DNA of 20,489 nt, taken from contig JAJYPA010000095.1 in assembly GCA_021795795.1 (NCBI GenBank), positions 1 to 20,489 on the forward strand, written 5' to 3'. Position numbers and translations under genes: made by a program. Below are positions 7,088 to 14,729 of this stretch, one piece after another. Source of the stretch: Pseudomonadota bacterium (GTDB lineage: Bacteria > Pseudomonadota > Gammaproteobacteria > Halothiobacillales > Halothiobacillaceae). Within the stretch, counting starts at the first letter, position 1. Every line of letters starts with the position of its first letter. The notes below the pieces were generated by a model. It searched no databases, was not told the DNA's origin, and was given only the letters and a program-made list of their open reading frames with translations.

Positions 7088-8229
7088 GCACGCCATCAAT
7101 TGTGCTTTCCGATCCGGATATCGGCCGAGCCGAACTCGAAGAAATCGAGGCGATTCTCCGATCTGAACAGATCAGTGCCGGGAATAAGGTCGAGGCCTTC
7201 GAATCGGCCTTCGGATCGTATATAGGCAGGCGGTACGCCATTGCAGTAGCGAGCCCCACGCTGGCACTGCTGCTTTGCCTGCAAGCCTATGACCTTCAGC
7301 CAGATGATGAAGTCATTCTCTCGCCCTACAGCTGGTGGCAGATCGGTCATGCACTGTCTTGGTATGGCGTAAAGCCTGTCTTTGCCGATATTGACTACTA
7401 CTCGGGCACGTTGTCGATCAAGAGCACCGAAGCGCTGATGACGCCGAAGACCCGCGCGATCATGGCGGGAAATACCAAGGGGCATCCCGCGGCTTGGGTT
7501 GCCCTGCGTGAGCTCGCCAATGCGGCTGGTGCCATTTTGCTGGAAGACTCGACCGAGGCGATCGGTTCCCGTTATCAGGACAAACTGGTCGGCTCCTTCG
7601 GCGATTGTTCGATCTTCGGATTCGCCCAACCCGGACCATTGCTCTGTGGCGAGGGGGCGATGATCGTGACCGACGACATGGATATCGCCAGTCGGCTCAA
7701 GCAGTATCGTGCCCGAAGCCTGACCGATCGCGCTTCTGTCTCGGCGGCCACGCGCCCTCCGTTGCAGGCGGAAATGAGCAATCTGCAGGCTGGCTTGGGG
7801 CTGATGCAGCTCTCCCGGCTCGATGGAATTCTGGTGCGACGTCAGCAGATTGAGGAACTCTATTTCGAACACATGAAGTCTTTCGAGGGAATCAAGGACC
7901 CGTATCGCGGGCCGGACGCCACCGAGGTGCATTGGTTTATTTACGAGGTGCATCTGGGTACCCGTTTCAGCCGAAGCAGCCGGGATGCCATCGTGAACGA
8001 TCTGCGCACGCACGGCATTGAAGCGGCGGCCTACAGCCACCCTATGCACATGCAATCGTACTACCGGGAGCGCGGTGCGGCTCGATGTCCTACCGCTGAG
8101 CGGGTATCGGACCGAACCCTGGTTCTACCGTTTCACCCCCGACTGGATGAGGAGGAAATCGCTTTCATTATTGAAACCCTGAAAGATGCGTCCATCAACA
8201 TCGGCGCAGGCGCCGCCATTTATCTTTAA
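7084..8229 (+). CDS. DegT/DnrJ/EryC1-fold protein lacking the PLP lysine
   Basis: The 381-residue product has the whole fold of the DegT/DnrJ/EryC1/StrS aminotransferases: LSDPDIGRAELEEIEAIL start, FESAFGSYIGRRYAIAVASPTLAL, DEVILSPYSWW, the Asp in LLEDSTEAIGS (Asp155, which contacts the pyridine nitrogen of PLP), GSFGDCSIFGF and GEGAMIV. The PLP-binding lysine should fall seven residues into FGFAQPGPLLCGEG, where related enzymes read FSFHAxK; here it is Gly184 after Pro183. A classic aminotransferase reaction is therefore unlikely. It may be a lysine-free PLP enzyme or a non-catalytic member. It is translationally coupled to the small gene before it (ATGA) and ends the nifB operon. No sugar-biosynthesis genes are nearby. 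Confidence 0.88.
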   Translation: MSTPSIVLSDPDIGRAELEEIEAILRSEQISAGNKVEAFESAFGSYIGRRYAIAVASPTLALLLCLQAYDLQPDDEVILSPYSWWQIGHALSWYGVKPVFADIDYYSGTLSIKSTEALMTPKTRAIMAGNTKGHPAAWVALRELANAAGAILLEDSTEAIGSRYQDKLVGSFGDCSIFGFAQPGPLLCGEGAMIVTDDMDIASRLKQYRARSLTDRASVSAATRPPLQAEMSNLQAGLGLMQLSRLDGILVRRQQIEELYFEHMKSFEGIKDPYRGPDATEVHWFIYEVHLGTRFSRSSRDAIVNDLRTHGIEAAAYSHPMHMQSYYRERGAARCPTAERVSDRTLVLPFHPRLDEEEIAFIIETLKDASINIGAGAAIYL

Positions 8230-8234
8230 GGAAG

Positions 8235-8266
8235 CTCTGAACAACGCCATCCTGGCGTTTTCAGAG
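8235..8266 (+). terminator. Hairpin after the nifB operon
   Basis: CTCTGAA-C-AACGCCA / TGGCGTT-TTCAGAG gives a 14-pair stem with one bulged C and a TCC loop, just after the stop at 8229. No uninterrupted T tract follows, so it could be an RNA-stability or partial terminator structure rather than a strong intrinsic terminator. Confidence 0.5.
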
Positions 8267-8269
8267 GTC

Positions 8270-8299
8270 GGCAAGCAAAAAATGTGATTTTTGCTTGCC
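8270..8299 (+). terminator. Second, perfect 12-pair hairpin
   Basis: GGCAAGCAAAAA (8270-8281) pairs perfectly with TTTTTGCTTGCC (8288-8299) around a 6-base loop. It directly follows the first hairpin. Two stacked structures between the nifB operon and the ferredoxin gene suggest termination or mRNA processing. The T run inside the right arm could serve as the tract of the first hairpin only loosely. Confidence 0.5.
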
Positions 8300-8416
8300 T
8301 CCATTTTCAATGACACACGTCATTAAAAATGTTGGGGCAACCCTGCCTCAAACGGAGCATCTGAGTTAATAAGAGGCTCCTTAACAGACTGATTATCAGA
8401 GCTTAGGAGGATTTCA

Positions 8417-8722
8417 ATGTCTGTCGTGACTATTTTACCGAGTAACAAGACCGTCACCGTAGCAGCGGGTACTCGTCTGATCGATGCCATTCTGGCCGCC
8501 GGCGAATCCATTGCACAGAAGTGCGAAGGCAAGGGCGAATGTGATAGCTGCCATGTCTTCGTACACGACGGGCGCAAGTCGCTTTCCAAGGCTCAGCGCA
8601 AAGAAAACGAGCAGCTCGATCAGATCGTTGGTGTCGGCAGCAAGTCACGTCTGGCCTGCCAGGCCTTTCTGGGTGACGAGGATGTCACTGTCGAATTACT
8701 GGGATTCGCGTCGGGGCTGTGA
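8417..8722 (+). CDS. Plant-type [2Fe-2S] ferredoxin
   Basis: The product is a 101-residue ferredoxin with the four cluster ligands Cys36-x5-Cys42-x2-Cys45 (CEGKGECDSC) and Cys81 (RLACQ). It resembles the adrenodoxin/plant-type fold and the [2Fe-2S] ferredoxins often encoded in nif regions. It would be a cytoplasmic one-electron carrier, possibly to nitrogenase or to maturation enzymes. The ATG has an AGGAGG-type site (TTAGGAGGATTTCA). It is separated from the nifB operon by 187 bases with hairpins, and I see no sigma-54 promoter or NifA site in that gap. The symbol is left blank because several nif ferredoxins share this fold. Confidence 0.92.
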   Translation: MSVVTILPSNKTVTVAAGTRLIDAILAAGESIAQKCEGKGECDSCHVFVHDGRKSLSKAQRKENEQLDQIVGVGSKSRLACQAFLGDEDVTVELLGFASGL

Positions 8723-8841
8723 GCTTCGATGAACCCGCGATCTTGTGGGTGATCGTTGTTGGCCATCACCGTCCCCTGAATGTCGGTGGAATGGTTGGAC
8801 ATTCCATGTGCGCCGTCGAAACAAGTCGGGCACAGACCCTT

Positions 8842-8875
8842 ATGGGCACCGCGAAAGGTTTTTCGAGGTGCCCAT
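8842..8875 (+). terminator. Hairpin between ferredoxin and SIR2-like gene
   Basis: ATGGGCACC-g-CGAAA / TTTCG-a-GGTGCCCAT makes a 14-pair stem with one mismatch and a GGTT loop. It is followed by TTGGG, not a T tract. It lies in the 207-base gap between 8722 and 8930, so it may be a weak terminator or a leader structure for the next gene. Confidence 0.4.
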
Positions 8876-8929
8876 TTGGGATATCAATCTTGGACATCAG
8901 TCTCGGATCAAACACGCTGGAGATGAATC

Positions 8930-9778
8930 ATGCAAAACAATCTGACTTATATACGCGAAGGTATCGCTTCGGGCAAGATCATTCCCTATCTTGGTTCCGG
9001 CGTTCTCGCAGCCAGCGGTGCCGCGGTACCCAGCGACCTGCCCACGCTAGCTCAGGCCTTGAGCAGCCGCGTTTCGGTTCCGCACAAGATCCGGAACAAT
9101 TTCACGGCGGCCGCGCAATACATCGAGAACTTCAAGCATCGCAAAACGCTCAAGACCATCATCACCGAGTTGTTCACGGTGCACACGCCAACGCCTGCAC
9201 TGATGCAGTCGCTGGCGGATCTGCACCTGCCGCTGATCGTGAACCTCTGGTACGACAACACGATGGCCAGGGCGCTGAGTGGTCAGGCGGCCGAACCAAA
9301 TGATTGGGGTCGCATCCAGGGATTGAGCCAGTCCGAGCATTACGGTCAGTGGTTCGGTTTTTACCGGCCGGATGGCAGTTCGGCGGAACCGCAGGAAGTC
9401 GACCAGTGGAAGACCATCCTGTATGAGCCTTGGGGTTCGGTCGAGCCTGATACGAATTTCCTGGTGTCCGATTCCGACTTCGTGGAAGTGCTGACCGAAA
9501 TCGATATTCAGACTCCGATTCCCGAAGTCATTCAGAATCTGCGTCGAGGCAAGGAATTCCTATTCATCGGCTGCCGTTTCAATGACCAACTGCAGCGGAC
9601 CTTCGCCCGGCAGATCATGAAGCGCTCGTCCGATCATCATTGGGCGGTGATCGATGGCCCACTGAGTCGCAATGAGGAGCGATTTCTGGAGGAACAGGGC
9701 ATCCAGCGACTGGATATACCACTGGCCGATGTGCTTACTGGTGCGTTGATGGGGCTGGCGGCGGAGTCAATGGCTTGA
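8930..9778 (+). CDS. SIR2-like domain protein in the nif region
   Basis: The 282-residue product begins YIREGIASGKIIPYLGSGVLAASGAAVP, the SIR2-like Rossmann start (a PYLGSGV loop in place of the classic GAGxS). FIGCRFNDQLQRTFARQIM near residues 204-222 fits the later NAD-pocket strand and helix of SIR2_2-type proteins. Classic sirtuin zinc cysteines are absent. It has no signal peptide and no membrane segment. SIR2-like domains bind or hydrolyse NAD; many stand-alone members serve in phage defence, but this one sits between nif and fix genes with no visible defence partner. The ATG has GGAG 7 bases upstream. Target and activity are unknown, and it may be regulatory or a stress factor of nitrogenase. 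Confidence 0.75.
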   Translation: MQNNLTYIREGIASGKIIPYLGSGVLAASGAAVPSDLPTLAQALSSRVSVPHKIRNNFTAAAQYIENFKHRKTLKTIITELFTVHTPTPALMQSLADLHLPLIVNLWYDNTMARALSGQAAEPNDWGRIQGLSQSEHYGQWFGFYRPDGSSAEPQEVDQWKTILYEPWGSVEPDTNFLVSDSDFVEVLTEIDIQTPIPEVIQNLRRGKEFLFIGCRFNDQLQRTFARQIMKRSSDHHWAVIDGPLSRNEERFLEEQGIQRLDIPLADVLTGALMGLAAESMA

Positions 9779-9803
9779 TCAGAGGCATCCGTTCACGGTA
9801 ACG

Positions 9804-9832
9804 AAGCCGTTCGAGGTCAAACGAATCGGCTT
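9804..9832. terminator. Candidate bidirectional terminator between convergent genes
   Basis: AAGCCG-TTCG pairs with CGAA-(T)-CGGCTT around an 8-base loop. It lies between the stop of the SIR2-like gene (plus strand) and the stop of the last fix-operon gene (minus strand). The position suits a shared terminator, but T tracts are poor on both strands. Confidence 0.45.
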
Positions 9833-9833
9833 G

Positions 9834-10319
9834 TTAACAGCCGTTGGCGTAGGCGCGAATCACCGATGCGCCAACCGAATCATCAGGATCGAGTCGTTCG
9901 ATCTGCGTCAACATGTCGCGACAGATGTCGACTTTCCCTTGCCGCAGACGGATGAAGCTGAGTGCCTTCAGTGTAAATAGATAAAAGTGTGCCGGGCTTT
10001 GGGTGTCGCTCCAGTCGGCAGCACCTGGCGTCAGCTTCTGCCAGGGCGCTGGGAAACGGCCCAGCCTGGCGCTGACAGCCAGTGCCAGCTCGGCAACATT
10101 GGCAGCTTCGTCCAGACGGGATTGCCGAAATAGCAGTTTGTAGAGGGCAAAATAGGCCGAGAGCTGATCAGGATTGACTGCAAGGCTATCCCTCAACATC
10201 TGCTCCACATGCTCCAAATCAACGCCATCGATCGTGGGTTCCGCACTCTGGACTCGTCTGGCCTGTGTAATGCTGCGTGTTGCGGCATGCAGTTTATCTT
10301 CGTGCTGAAAGTCAAACAT
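9834..10319 (-). CDS. TPR-like protein, paralogue of the nifB-operon TPR-like protein
   Basis: The 161-residue helical protein starts MFDFQHEDKLHAA. It mirrors the protein at 3533-4054: LYKLLFRQSRLDEA against LYKFYFYKGRLGEA, FYLFTLKALSFIRLRQG against FYLFVLKAYGYLQLRLG, and IERLDPDDSV against ITELDPGDKI. It lacks the acidic tail. It looks like two TPR-type helical hairpins and has no catalytic motif. The ATG at 10319 overlaps the stop of the ferredoxin gene by 8 bases (ATGTTTGA), so it is coupled as last gene of the fix operon. An in-frame upstream ATG at 10346 would lengthen the overlap and is less likely. Function is unknown; a partner-specific adaptor is one possibility. Confidence 0.85.
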   Translation of the reverse strand: MFDFQHEDKLHAATRSITQARRVQSAEPTIDGVDLEHVEQMLRDSLAVNPDQLSAYFALYKLLFRQSRLDEAANVAELALAVSARLGRFPAPWQKLTPGAADWSDTQSPAHFYLFTLKALSFIRLRQGKVDICRDMLTQIERLDPDDSVGASVIRAYANGC

Positions 10320-10647
10320 CGTTGGGCCATACCTCGGGTTCTGCAAACAGACGTTTCACGGGCTTGCCACCGAGGAGATGCTCTTCGACGATCACCGCAA
10401 TATCGCTGACCCTGACGCCGGTGTACATGATGCCTTCCGGGTAGACCAATACGCTGGGTCCGGCATGGCAGGGGCCGATACAACCACAGTTGGTCAGCAG
10501 GAATCTGCCCCACAGTTTTTGGGCCTCGAATGCCTGTTGAAAGCCCTGAAAGAGGGCCAGTGAAGCCTTCTCACCGCAGGAACCCCGTGGGTGTCCCTCG
10601 GGGCGGGACTGTACGCAGACAAACACATGCCGTTCTGGTTTGCTCAC
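10312..10647 (-). CDS. Thioredoxin-like [2Fe-2S] ferredoxin (Shethna-type)
   Basis: The product is 111 residues. Cys11 and Cys24 (CVQSRPEGHPRGSC) and Cys56 and Cys60 (CGCIGPC) match the ligand pattern of thioredoxin-like [2Fe-2S] ferredoxins, the group that includes the Azotobacter Shethna protein I. An additional Cys54 lies beside the ligands. It is an electron carrier, and its place directly after fixX suggests service to the FixABCX complex or nitrogenase. The start is GTG (at 10647), with GAGG about 9 bases upstream. It overlaps the TPR-like gene by 8 bases and follows fixX after 15 bases. Confidence 0.9.
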   Translation of the reverse strand: MSKPERHVFVCVQSRPEGHPRGSCGEKASLALFQGFQQAFEAQKLWGRFLLTNCGCIGPCHAGPSVLVYPEGIMYTGVRVSDIAVIVEEHLLGGKPVKRLFAEPEVWPNDV

Positions 10648-10662
10648 GATACCGTTCCTCTT

Positions 10663-10950
10663 TTAGCCGAATTTGAAGAGGATACCGTGTCCACCGCGTG
10701 GATAGGCCCAGTCCACATTGTGGTGTTCTGAGCAGATGATGCGGCAGGTACCACATTCCAGACAGCCATCTGTATTGACTTCGACACCGCCAGATTCGGT
10801 TGCGCTGTAGCACGCAGCCGGGCAGGCGAAGGTACAGGCCTGAACCGCGCAGGAGTCAGCGCAGACCGATGGATTGGTAATCTCGATATGCGGGCGGCCT
10901 TCGTCGACCCGATAGCGATTCTGAAACAGTTTTTCTTCGATCTTGATCAT
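10663..10950 (-). CDS. fixX: FixX ferredoxin-like protein
   Basis: The 95-residue iron-sulfur protein is the FixX subunit of the FixABCX flavin-based electron-bifurcating complex. It has the family start [22 protein letters not shown] and two cysteine clusters: [22 protein letters not shown] and [13 protein letters not shown]. It ends in the conserved [15 protein letters not shown]. The frame is open to 10965, but the ATG at 10950 gives an ATGA overlap with fixC and a GGAG-type ribosome site, so I start there. Confidence 0.95.
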   Translation of the reverse strand: MIKIEEKLFQNRYRVDEGRPHIEITNPSVCADSCAVQACTFACPAACYSATESGGVEVNTDGCLECGTCRIICSEHHNVDWAYPRGGHGILFKFG

Positions 10951-12245
10951 CTCGTTGCTCTCCACATGCGGAAGGCGTCACCCATGAGTCCCCATAGGGT
11001 TCGCCGTTGTACAAAACTCTTGCGTATCATCTTTTCTTTACTGTGCTTGTCTTCGCCGTCCACGGTGAGCATGGTGTGGGCCGCGCGGTTAAGCAGTTCG
11101 GGATATACCGAGAAAAAATGCGGGTTATTGTGCAGAATGCCCGGCAGCTCACGGTATTTGTGCAGATCCTTCATCACGAAACTTTCATCCATGGCATCCT
11201 TGTAACGGATCAGGTTCGCCGCCGTGCAGGGCTTGTTCGCCTGCTTCAGGGCGATCACGGTTTCCGCTGCCAGTCGCCCGCTGGTCATGGCCAGGTTGGA
11301 ACCTTCGCGGTGGACCGCATTGACGAGCCCGGCACTGTCCCCGACCAACATCCAGCCATCGCCATACATCTGCGGAACGGCCTTGTAGCCGCCTTCTGGA
11401 ATCAAATGTGCGGCGTATTCCTTCATCTCGCCGCCTTCGATTAGGGGCGCGATGGCGGGATGATTCTTGAGCTCTTCCAGCAGGGTATAGGGTGCGACAT
11501 TGCCTTTCTTGAAATCGGAAACCATGCAGCCGATGCCCAGCGTGATAGATTCGCGGTTGGTGTAGAGGAAAGCCGTGCCGACCATGCCGTGGGTCACCGA
11601 GCCGAAAATCTCGATCACGACCCCTTCTTCGCCTTTGATATTGAAGCGGCTTTCCACGACCTCTTCCGGTAGGAAGTGGATTTCCTTGACCGCCAGGGCC
11701 ACGTTCTTCGGTTCGATTTCCTTGTGGAAACCGGCCTTGGTGGCCAGCAGGGAATTCACGCCATCGGCCAGGATCACCACATCGGCGTAGATGTCGCCGC
11801 CTTCGCGGTCGGTCCGCACCCCGATGACCTTCTCACCGTCCCGGATCAGTTCCGTCACGGTGGTCTCGCAGATCACCAGCCCGCCGGCTTCCTTTACCTT
11901 GCCAGAGAACCACTTATCGAACGGCGCGCGCAAGATGGTGTAACGGTTGGGGCGTTCGCTATTGAACTCGTCCGAACGGTAGTTGCTGCCGATAAAGGAG
12001 CGGTCGTCCAGTATCCACATGCGCTGTTCGATGATGTGTCGTTCGAGCGGGGCATCATCGCGGAAGTCCGGAATGATGCGTTCGAGGGCATCTGCATAGA
12101 GGATCGCGCCCTGGACGTTCTTGGTGCCGGGGGTTTCCCCGCGCTCCAGTTGCAGGATATTCAGTCCTGCCTTGGCAAGTGTGTAGGCCGCGGCATTGCC
12201 TGCCGGTCCAGCACCCACGATGATCGCGTCAAATTTTTCGGCCAT
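10947..12245 (-). CDS. fixC: FixC flavoprotein oxidoreductase
   Basis: The 432-residue FAD protein is related to ETF:quinone oxidoreductase. It has an N-terminal dinucleotide motif [13 protein letters not shown] (residues about 8-20), an NVQGAILY segment, [10 protein letters not shown] near 170, and a C-terminal FAD motif [21 protein letters not shown]. In the FixABCX complex, electrons from NADH are split between quinone and low-potential ferredoxin for nitrogenase, and FixC is the quinone-side flavoprotein. The ATG has AGGAG 8 bases upstream. It lies 18 bases after fixB and overlaps fixX by ATGA. Confidence 0.97.
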   Translation of the reverse strand: MAEKFDAIIVGAGPAGNAAAYTLAKAGLNILQLERGETPGTKNVQGAILYADALERIIPDFRDDAPLERHIIEQRMWILDDRSFIGSNYRSDEFNSERPNRYTILRAPFDKWFSGKVKEAGGLVICETTVTELIRDGEKVIGVRTDREGGDIYADVVILADGVNSLLATKAGFHKEIEPKNVALAVKEIHFLPEEVVESRFNIKGEEGVVIEIFGSVTHGMVGTAFLYTNRESITLGIGCMVSDFKKGNVAPYTLLEELKNHPAIAPLIEGGEMKEYAAHLIPEGGYKAVPQMYGDGWMLVGDSAGLVNAVHREGSNLAMTSGRLAAETVIALKQANKPCTAANLIRYKDAMDESFVMKDLHKYRELPGILHNNPHFFSVYPELLNRAAHTMLTVDGEDKHSKEKMIRKSFVQRRTLWGLMGDAFRMWRATR

Positions 12246-12263
12246 GTCAAAGACTCCTGAGTG

Positions 12264-13358
12264 TTAGCCGGCCCGACGATCCACAGCCAGTCGGCTGCGG
12301 AATGCTTCGGTCAGGGCGGGGAGGATTTTTAGGGCATCGCCGACGATGCCGTAGGTCGCAAAGTCGAAGATGGGGGCGTTGGGGTCGTTGTTAATGGCGA
12401 TGATCACATCAGCCCCCTCCATACCAACCCGGTGCTGAATGGCGCCGGAAATACCTGCCGCGATATAAAGGTTCGGGCGAACAGTCTTGCCGGACTGGCC
12501 GATCTGCCGATCTGCCGTCAGCCAGCCGGCATGCGTCACGGGACGCGAGCCGCCGACTTCGGCACCGAGCACTTCGGCCAGATCCCAGATCAACTGAAAG
12601 TTCTCGGCCTTGCCCATGCCCCGGCCACCGGCCACGATTAAATTGGCGTAGGCCAGTTGGGCTTTTTCCTGATCCTGATCGGGAATGAACGACAGCACCT
12701 TGGCGATGATGTCTGCCTCGTTCATGCCCAGCGTATCGGTCACCAGACGGCCGGTACGACCCGGTTGTGCTTCCGGCATGGACATCACACGCGGGCGAAC
12801 CGTCGCCATCTGGGGGCGGTAATTAAGGGTCTGGATCGTGCAGAGCAGGCTGCCACCGAACGTGGGGCGGGTGGCCAGCAGGCCGCGGTTGTCCGGGTCG
12901 ATGGCGAGTTCGGTGCAGTCGGCGGTGAGGCCGGTCAGCAGGGTGGTGGCAACACTGCCCGCAAGATCACGTCCCAGGGTCGTCGCGCCCAGCAGCAGAA
13001 TTTCCGGCTGGTATTTGTTGACCAGATCCGTCATCGCCTTGGTGTAGGGTTCGTTCCGGTAATCTGTAAGAATGGCGTCAGCTACCATATAGGCGACGTC
13101 GGCGCCGTAGGTGAAAGCCGTCTCTGCCGCCGTCGTGGTTTGTTTCAGATCGCCACCCAGCACGATGGCACCGAGTTCGACGCCGAGGACGTCTGCCAGT
13201 TTGCGGCCTTCACCCATCAATTCCCAGGAAACCGGGTGAACCTGACCACGCTCCATTTCGACGAATACCCAGATGCCTTTGTACGCGGCCAGTCGGGGAT
13301 CCAGTTCCAGTCGCTTTTTGCCTTTGGGCGCTGCTGGCGTTGGTGTGTTCTCGCTCAT
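12264..13358 (-). CDS. fixB: FixB, electron-transfer flavoprotein alpha subunit
   Basis: The 364-residue ETF alpha-like subunit has an N-terminal ETF domain ([20 protein letters not shown]) and the C-terminal FAD domain with [29 protein letters not shown] and [19 protein letters not shown]. It pairs with FixA to form the bifurcating ETF. The N-terminus has a short lysine/proline-rich lead ([10 protein letters not shown]) before the domain. The ATG has AAGGAG upstream, and the gene follows fixA by 20 bases. Confidence 0.97.
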   Translation of the reverse strand: MSENTPTPAAPKGKKRLELDPRLAAYKGIWVFVEMERGQVHPVSWELMGEGRKLADVLGVELGAIVLGGDLKQTTTAAETAFTYGADVAYMVADAILTDYRNEPYTKAMTDLVNKYQPEILLLGATTLGRDLAGSVATTLLTGLTADCTELAIDPDNRGLLATRPTFGGSLLCTIQTLNYRPQMATVRPRVMSMPEAQPGRTGRLVTDTLGMNEADIIAKVLSFIPDQDQEKAQLAYANLIVAGGRGMGKAENFQLIWDLAEVLGAEVGGSRPVTHAGWLTADRQIGQSGKTVRPNLYIAAGISGAIQHRVGMEGADVIIAINNDPNAPIFDFATYGIVGDALKILPALTEAFRSRLAVDRRAG

Positions 13359-13378
13359 TATCGGACTCCTTCGTTCAG

Positions 13379-14224
13379 TTAACCGGCTATCAGGCCGAGT
13401 TCATTCGCAAGCCGGGGATGCTGACTCGTCAGCACATCGAGCAGGGCGGCTGCCTTGGCTTGCGGGGTGTCGCCATCGGCACCGATCATCTGTGCTTTCA
13501 CGGCTTTTGGCTTCGGTGCGAATACCTTGCTGACGACGGTGGGTGAACCTTTCAGGCCGATCTTGCTGACATCCTCGATACCGGCTCGATCCTTGTTCCA
13601 CTGAGGCACAGCGAAACGGGCCGAACGGAACATATCGTCCATGCTGGCGAACCGGATTTTGTTGGTGCCTTCCAGCATGGTGATCAGCGCGGGCAACCGG
13701 GTCTTGATGACCTGAACACCCCCTTCTGAGCGGCGCTGGACCGTGATGGTCTGCTGTTCGAGATCAATCTCATCGACGGTGGACACATAGGTGAGGAGCT
13801 GTAAGCCGAGACGCTTAGCGATGCCGGGTCCAACCTGCGCGGTGTCGCCGTCGATCGTCTGCTTGCCGGTGAAGACGAGATCCACAGGCGTTGCTTCGCC
13901 GATCTTGCGGATCGCCTGGGCCAGTGCGAACGACGTGGCCAGCGTATCGGCCCCGGCAAAGGCTCGGTCTGTGAGCAGCACGACATCGTCGACACCGTAG
14001 GCAATCGCCTTGCGTAACGCATCCTCTGCCTGCGGTGGGCCCATGGTCAGGACGGTCACGCGTCCACCCATCTTGTCCTTCAGGTGCAAGGCTTCTTCGA
14101 TGGCATACAGGTCGAAAGGATTGATGATCGCAGGCACCCCTTGACGCATGATGGTGTTGGTAACGGGATGAACCCGGATCTGCGCACTATCTGGAACCTG
14201 CTTGATGCAAACGACAATATGCAT
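13379..14224 (-). CDS. fixA: FixA, electron-transfer flavoprotein beta subunit
   Basis: The 281-residue ETF beta-like subunit begins [20 protein letters not shown]. It has [62 protein letters not shown] and [16 protein letters not shown], all ETF beta signatures. FixA carries the NADH-oxidising, bifurcating FAD site together with FixB. It is the first gene of a six-gene minus-strand operon: fixA, fixB, fixC, fixX, ferredoxin, TPR-like. A sigma-54 promoter with NifA site lies immediately upstream. The ATG is preceded by AAGGAGACACC. Confidence 0.97.
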   Translation of the reverse strand: MHIVVCIKQVPDSAQIRVHPVTNTIMRQGVPAIINPFDLYAIEEALHLKDKMGGRVTVLTMGPPQAEDALRKAIAYGVDDVVLLTDRAFAGADTLATSFALAQAIRKIGEATPVDLVFTGKQTIDGDTAQVGPGIAKRLGLQLLTYVSTVDEIDLEQQTITVQRRSEGGVQVIKTRLPALITMLEGTNKIRFASMDDMFRSARFAVPQWNKDRAGIEDVSKIGLKGSPTVVSKVFAPKPKAVKAQMIGADGDTPQAKAAALLDVLTSQHPRLANELGLIAG

Positions 14225-14272
14225 GGTGTCTCCTTGGCCCTGTCGGGGATTGCTTCGCTTTCTTGGTCATAC

Positions 14273-14288
14273 TGCAAACTTCGGGCCA
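14273..14288 (-). promoter_or_regulatory. Sigma-54 promoter of the fix operon
   Basis: On the minus strand TGGCCCGAAGTTTGCA has exact GG-N10-GC spacing and ends in the consensus TTGCA. It lies about 50 bases upstream of the fixA start, leaving room for a start of transcription near 14262. Confidence 0.8.
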
Positions 14289-14314
14289 AGTGATTCTATT
14301 TGCACAACTTGTTG

Positions 14315-14327
14315 TAAATTAATGATT
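14315..14327 (-). promoter_or_regulatory. Candidate IHF site in the fix promoter
   Basis: On the minus strand AATCATTAATTTA matches WATCAA-N4-TTR at all fixed positions but one. It lies in an AT-rich stretch between the NifA site and the sigma-54 promoter, the same order as in the nifB promoter. A 12-base palindrome (ACAACTTGTTGT, 14304-14315) is next to it. Confidence 0.5.
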
Positions 14328-14365
14328 AATATTGGCGCTTCATTGGCTTATGAGGTCGATTGTCA

Positions 14366-14381
14366 TGTCGCCTTTCCGACA
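14366..14381 (-). promoter_or_regulatory. NifA upstream activator site for fixA
   Basis: TGT-CGCCTTTCCG-ACA is an exact TGT-N10-ACA match. It lies about 80 bases from the fix sigma-54 promoter, so the spacing resembles that of the nifB promoter. The site is two-fold symmetric, so the strand given is that of the promoter it serves. Confidence 0.8.
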
Positions 14382-14595
14382 AAGTGGGGTGTTATGTTCA
14401 TAGTCGAACCAAAAATTTCGGGGCTTCACCGGTGCGGATTTGGATTTCTCTCCAATCAATTCCCCCGACCTTGGAAAGAGGGCAAAGGATGGCAGCTTTT
14501 GTCGATGGTCATTTCAAGATCGGTGCGTCGTAAACCGGGCATATCGCGGTGACCATGACGCGATAGGACGTCGCAGGTTTTGGGTAGCCATCGCA

Positions 14596-14611
14596 CGTCG
14601 CCTTTCTTACA
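14596..14611. promoter_or_regulatory. Degenerate NifA-site-like copy
   Basis: CGT-CGCCTTTCTT-ACA differs from TGT-N10-ACA in one outer base. It repeats the core of the fix site (GTCGCCTTTC, then ACAAA) about 230 bases away. It may be a decayed or weak second NifA site. Confidence 0.35.
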
Positions 14612-14637
14612 AAATGATGAACAAGACCGCTATTTTG

Positions 14638-14653
14638 TGTGTGAAAACCAACA
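14638..14653 (+). promoter_or_regulatory. Candidate NifA upstream activator site for feo
   Basis: TGT-GTGAAAACCA-ACA is an exact TGT-N10-ACA match about 160 bases upstream of the sigma-54-like promoter at 14810. The distance is at the longer end of the usual range. The motif is short and can occur by chance; pairing with a good -24/-12 element is the main support. Confidence 0.55.
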
Positions 14654-14687
14654 GCAAAAATGGTGGTGCTCAGGAATTACGAATGAA

Positions 14688-14729
14688 ATCCAGCCCTGGC
14701 AATAAGGCACGGCTAGGCCTGGGCTGGAT
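14688..14729. repeat. Inverted repeat, 9-base arms, between feo activator site and promoter
   Basis: ATCCAGCCC (14688-14696) pairs perfectly with GGGCTGGAT (14721-14729), with extra GGC/GCC pairing inside. The right arm is followed by CTTTAATTT, so it could act as a plus-strand terminator insulating feo from upstream transcription. No gene ends just before it. Confidence 0.5.

Noticed and set aside
7096..8055. 319-codon minus-strand frame opposite the DegT-like gene
   Set aside because: Shadow of a well-supported plus-strand gene coupled to its neighbour.
8801..8830. NifA-like site before the SIR2-like gene (TGT, 11 bases, ACA)
   Set aside because: Spacing is 11 rather than 10 and no -24/-12 element follows.
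12657..13382. 241-codon plus-strand frame opposite fixB
   Set aside because: Shadow of fixB, with low-complexity His/Gln/Arg-rich product typical of antisense frames.
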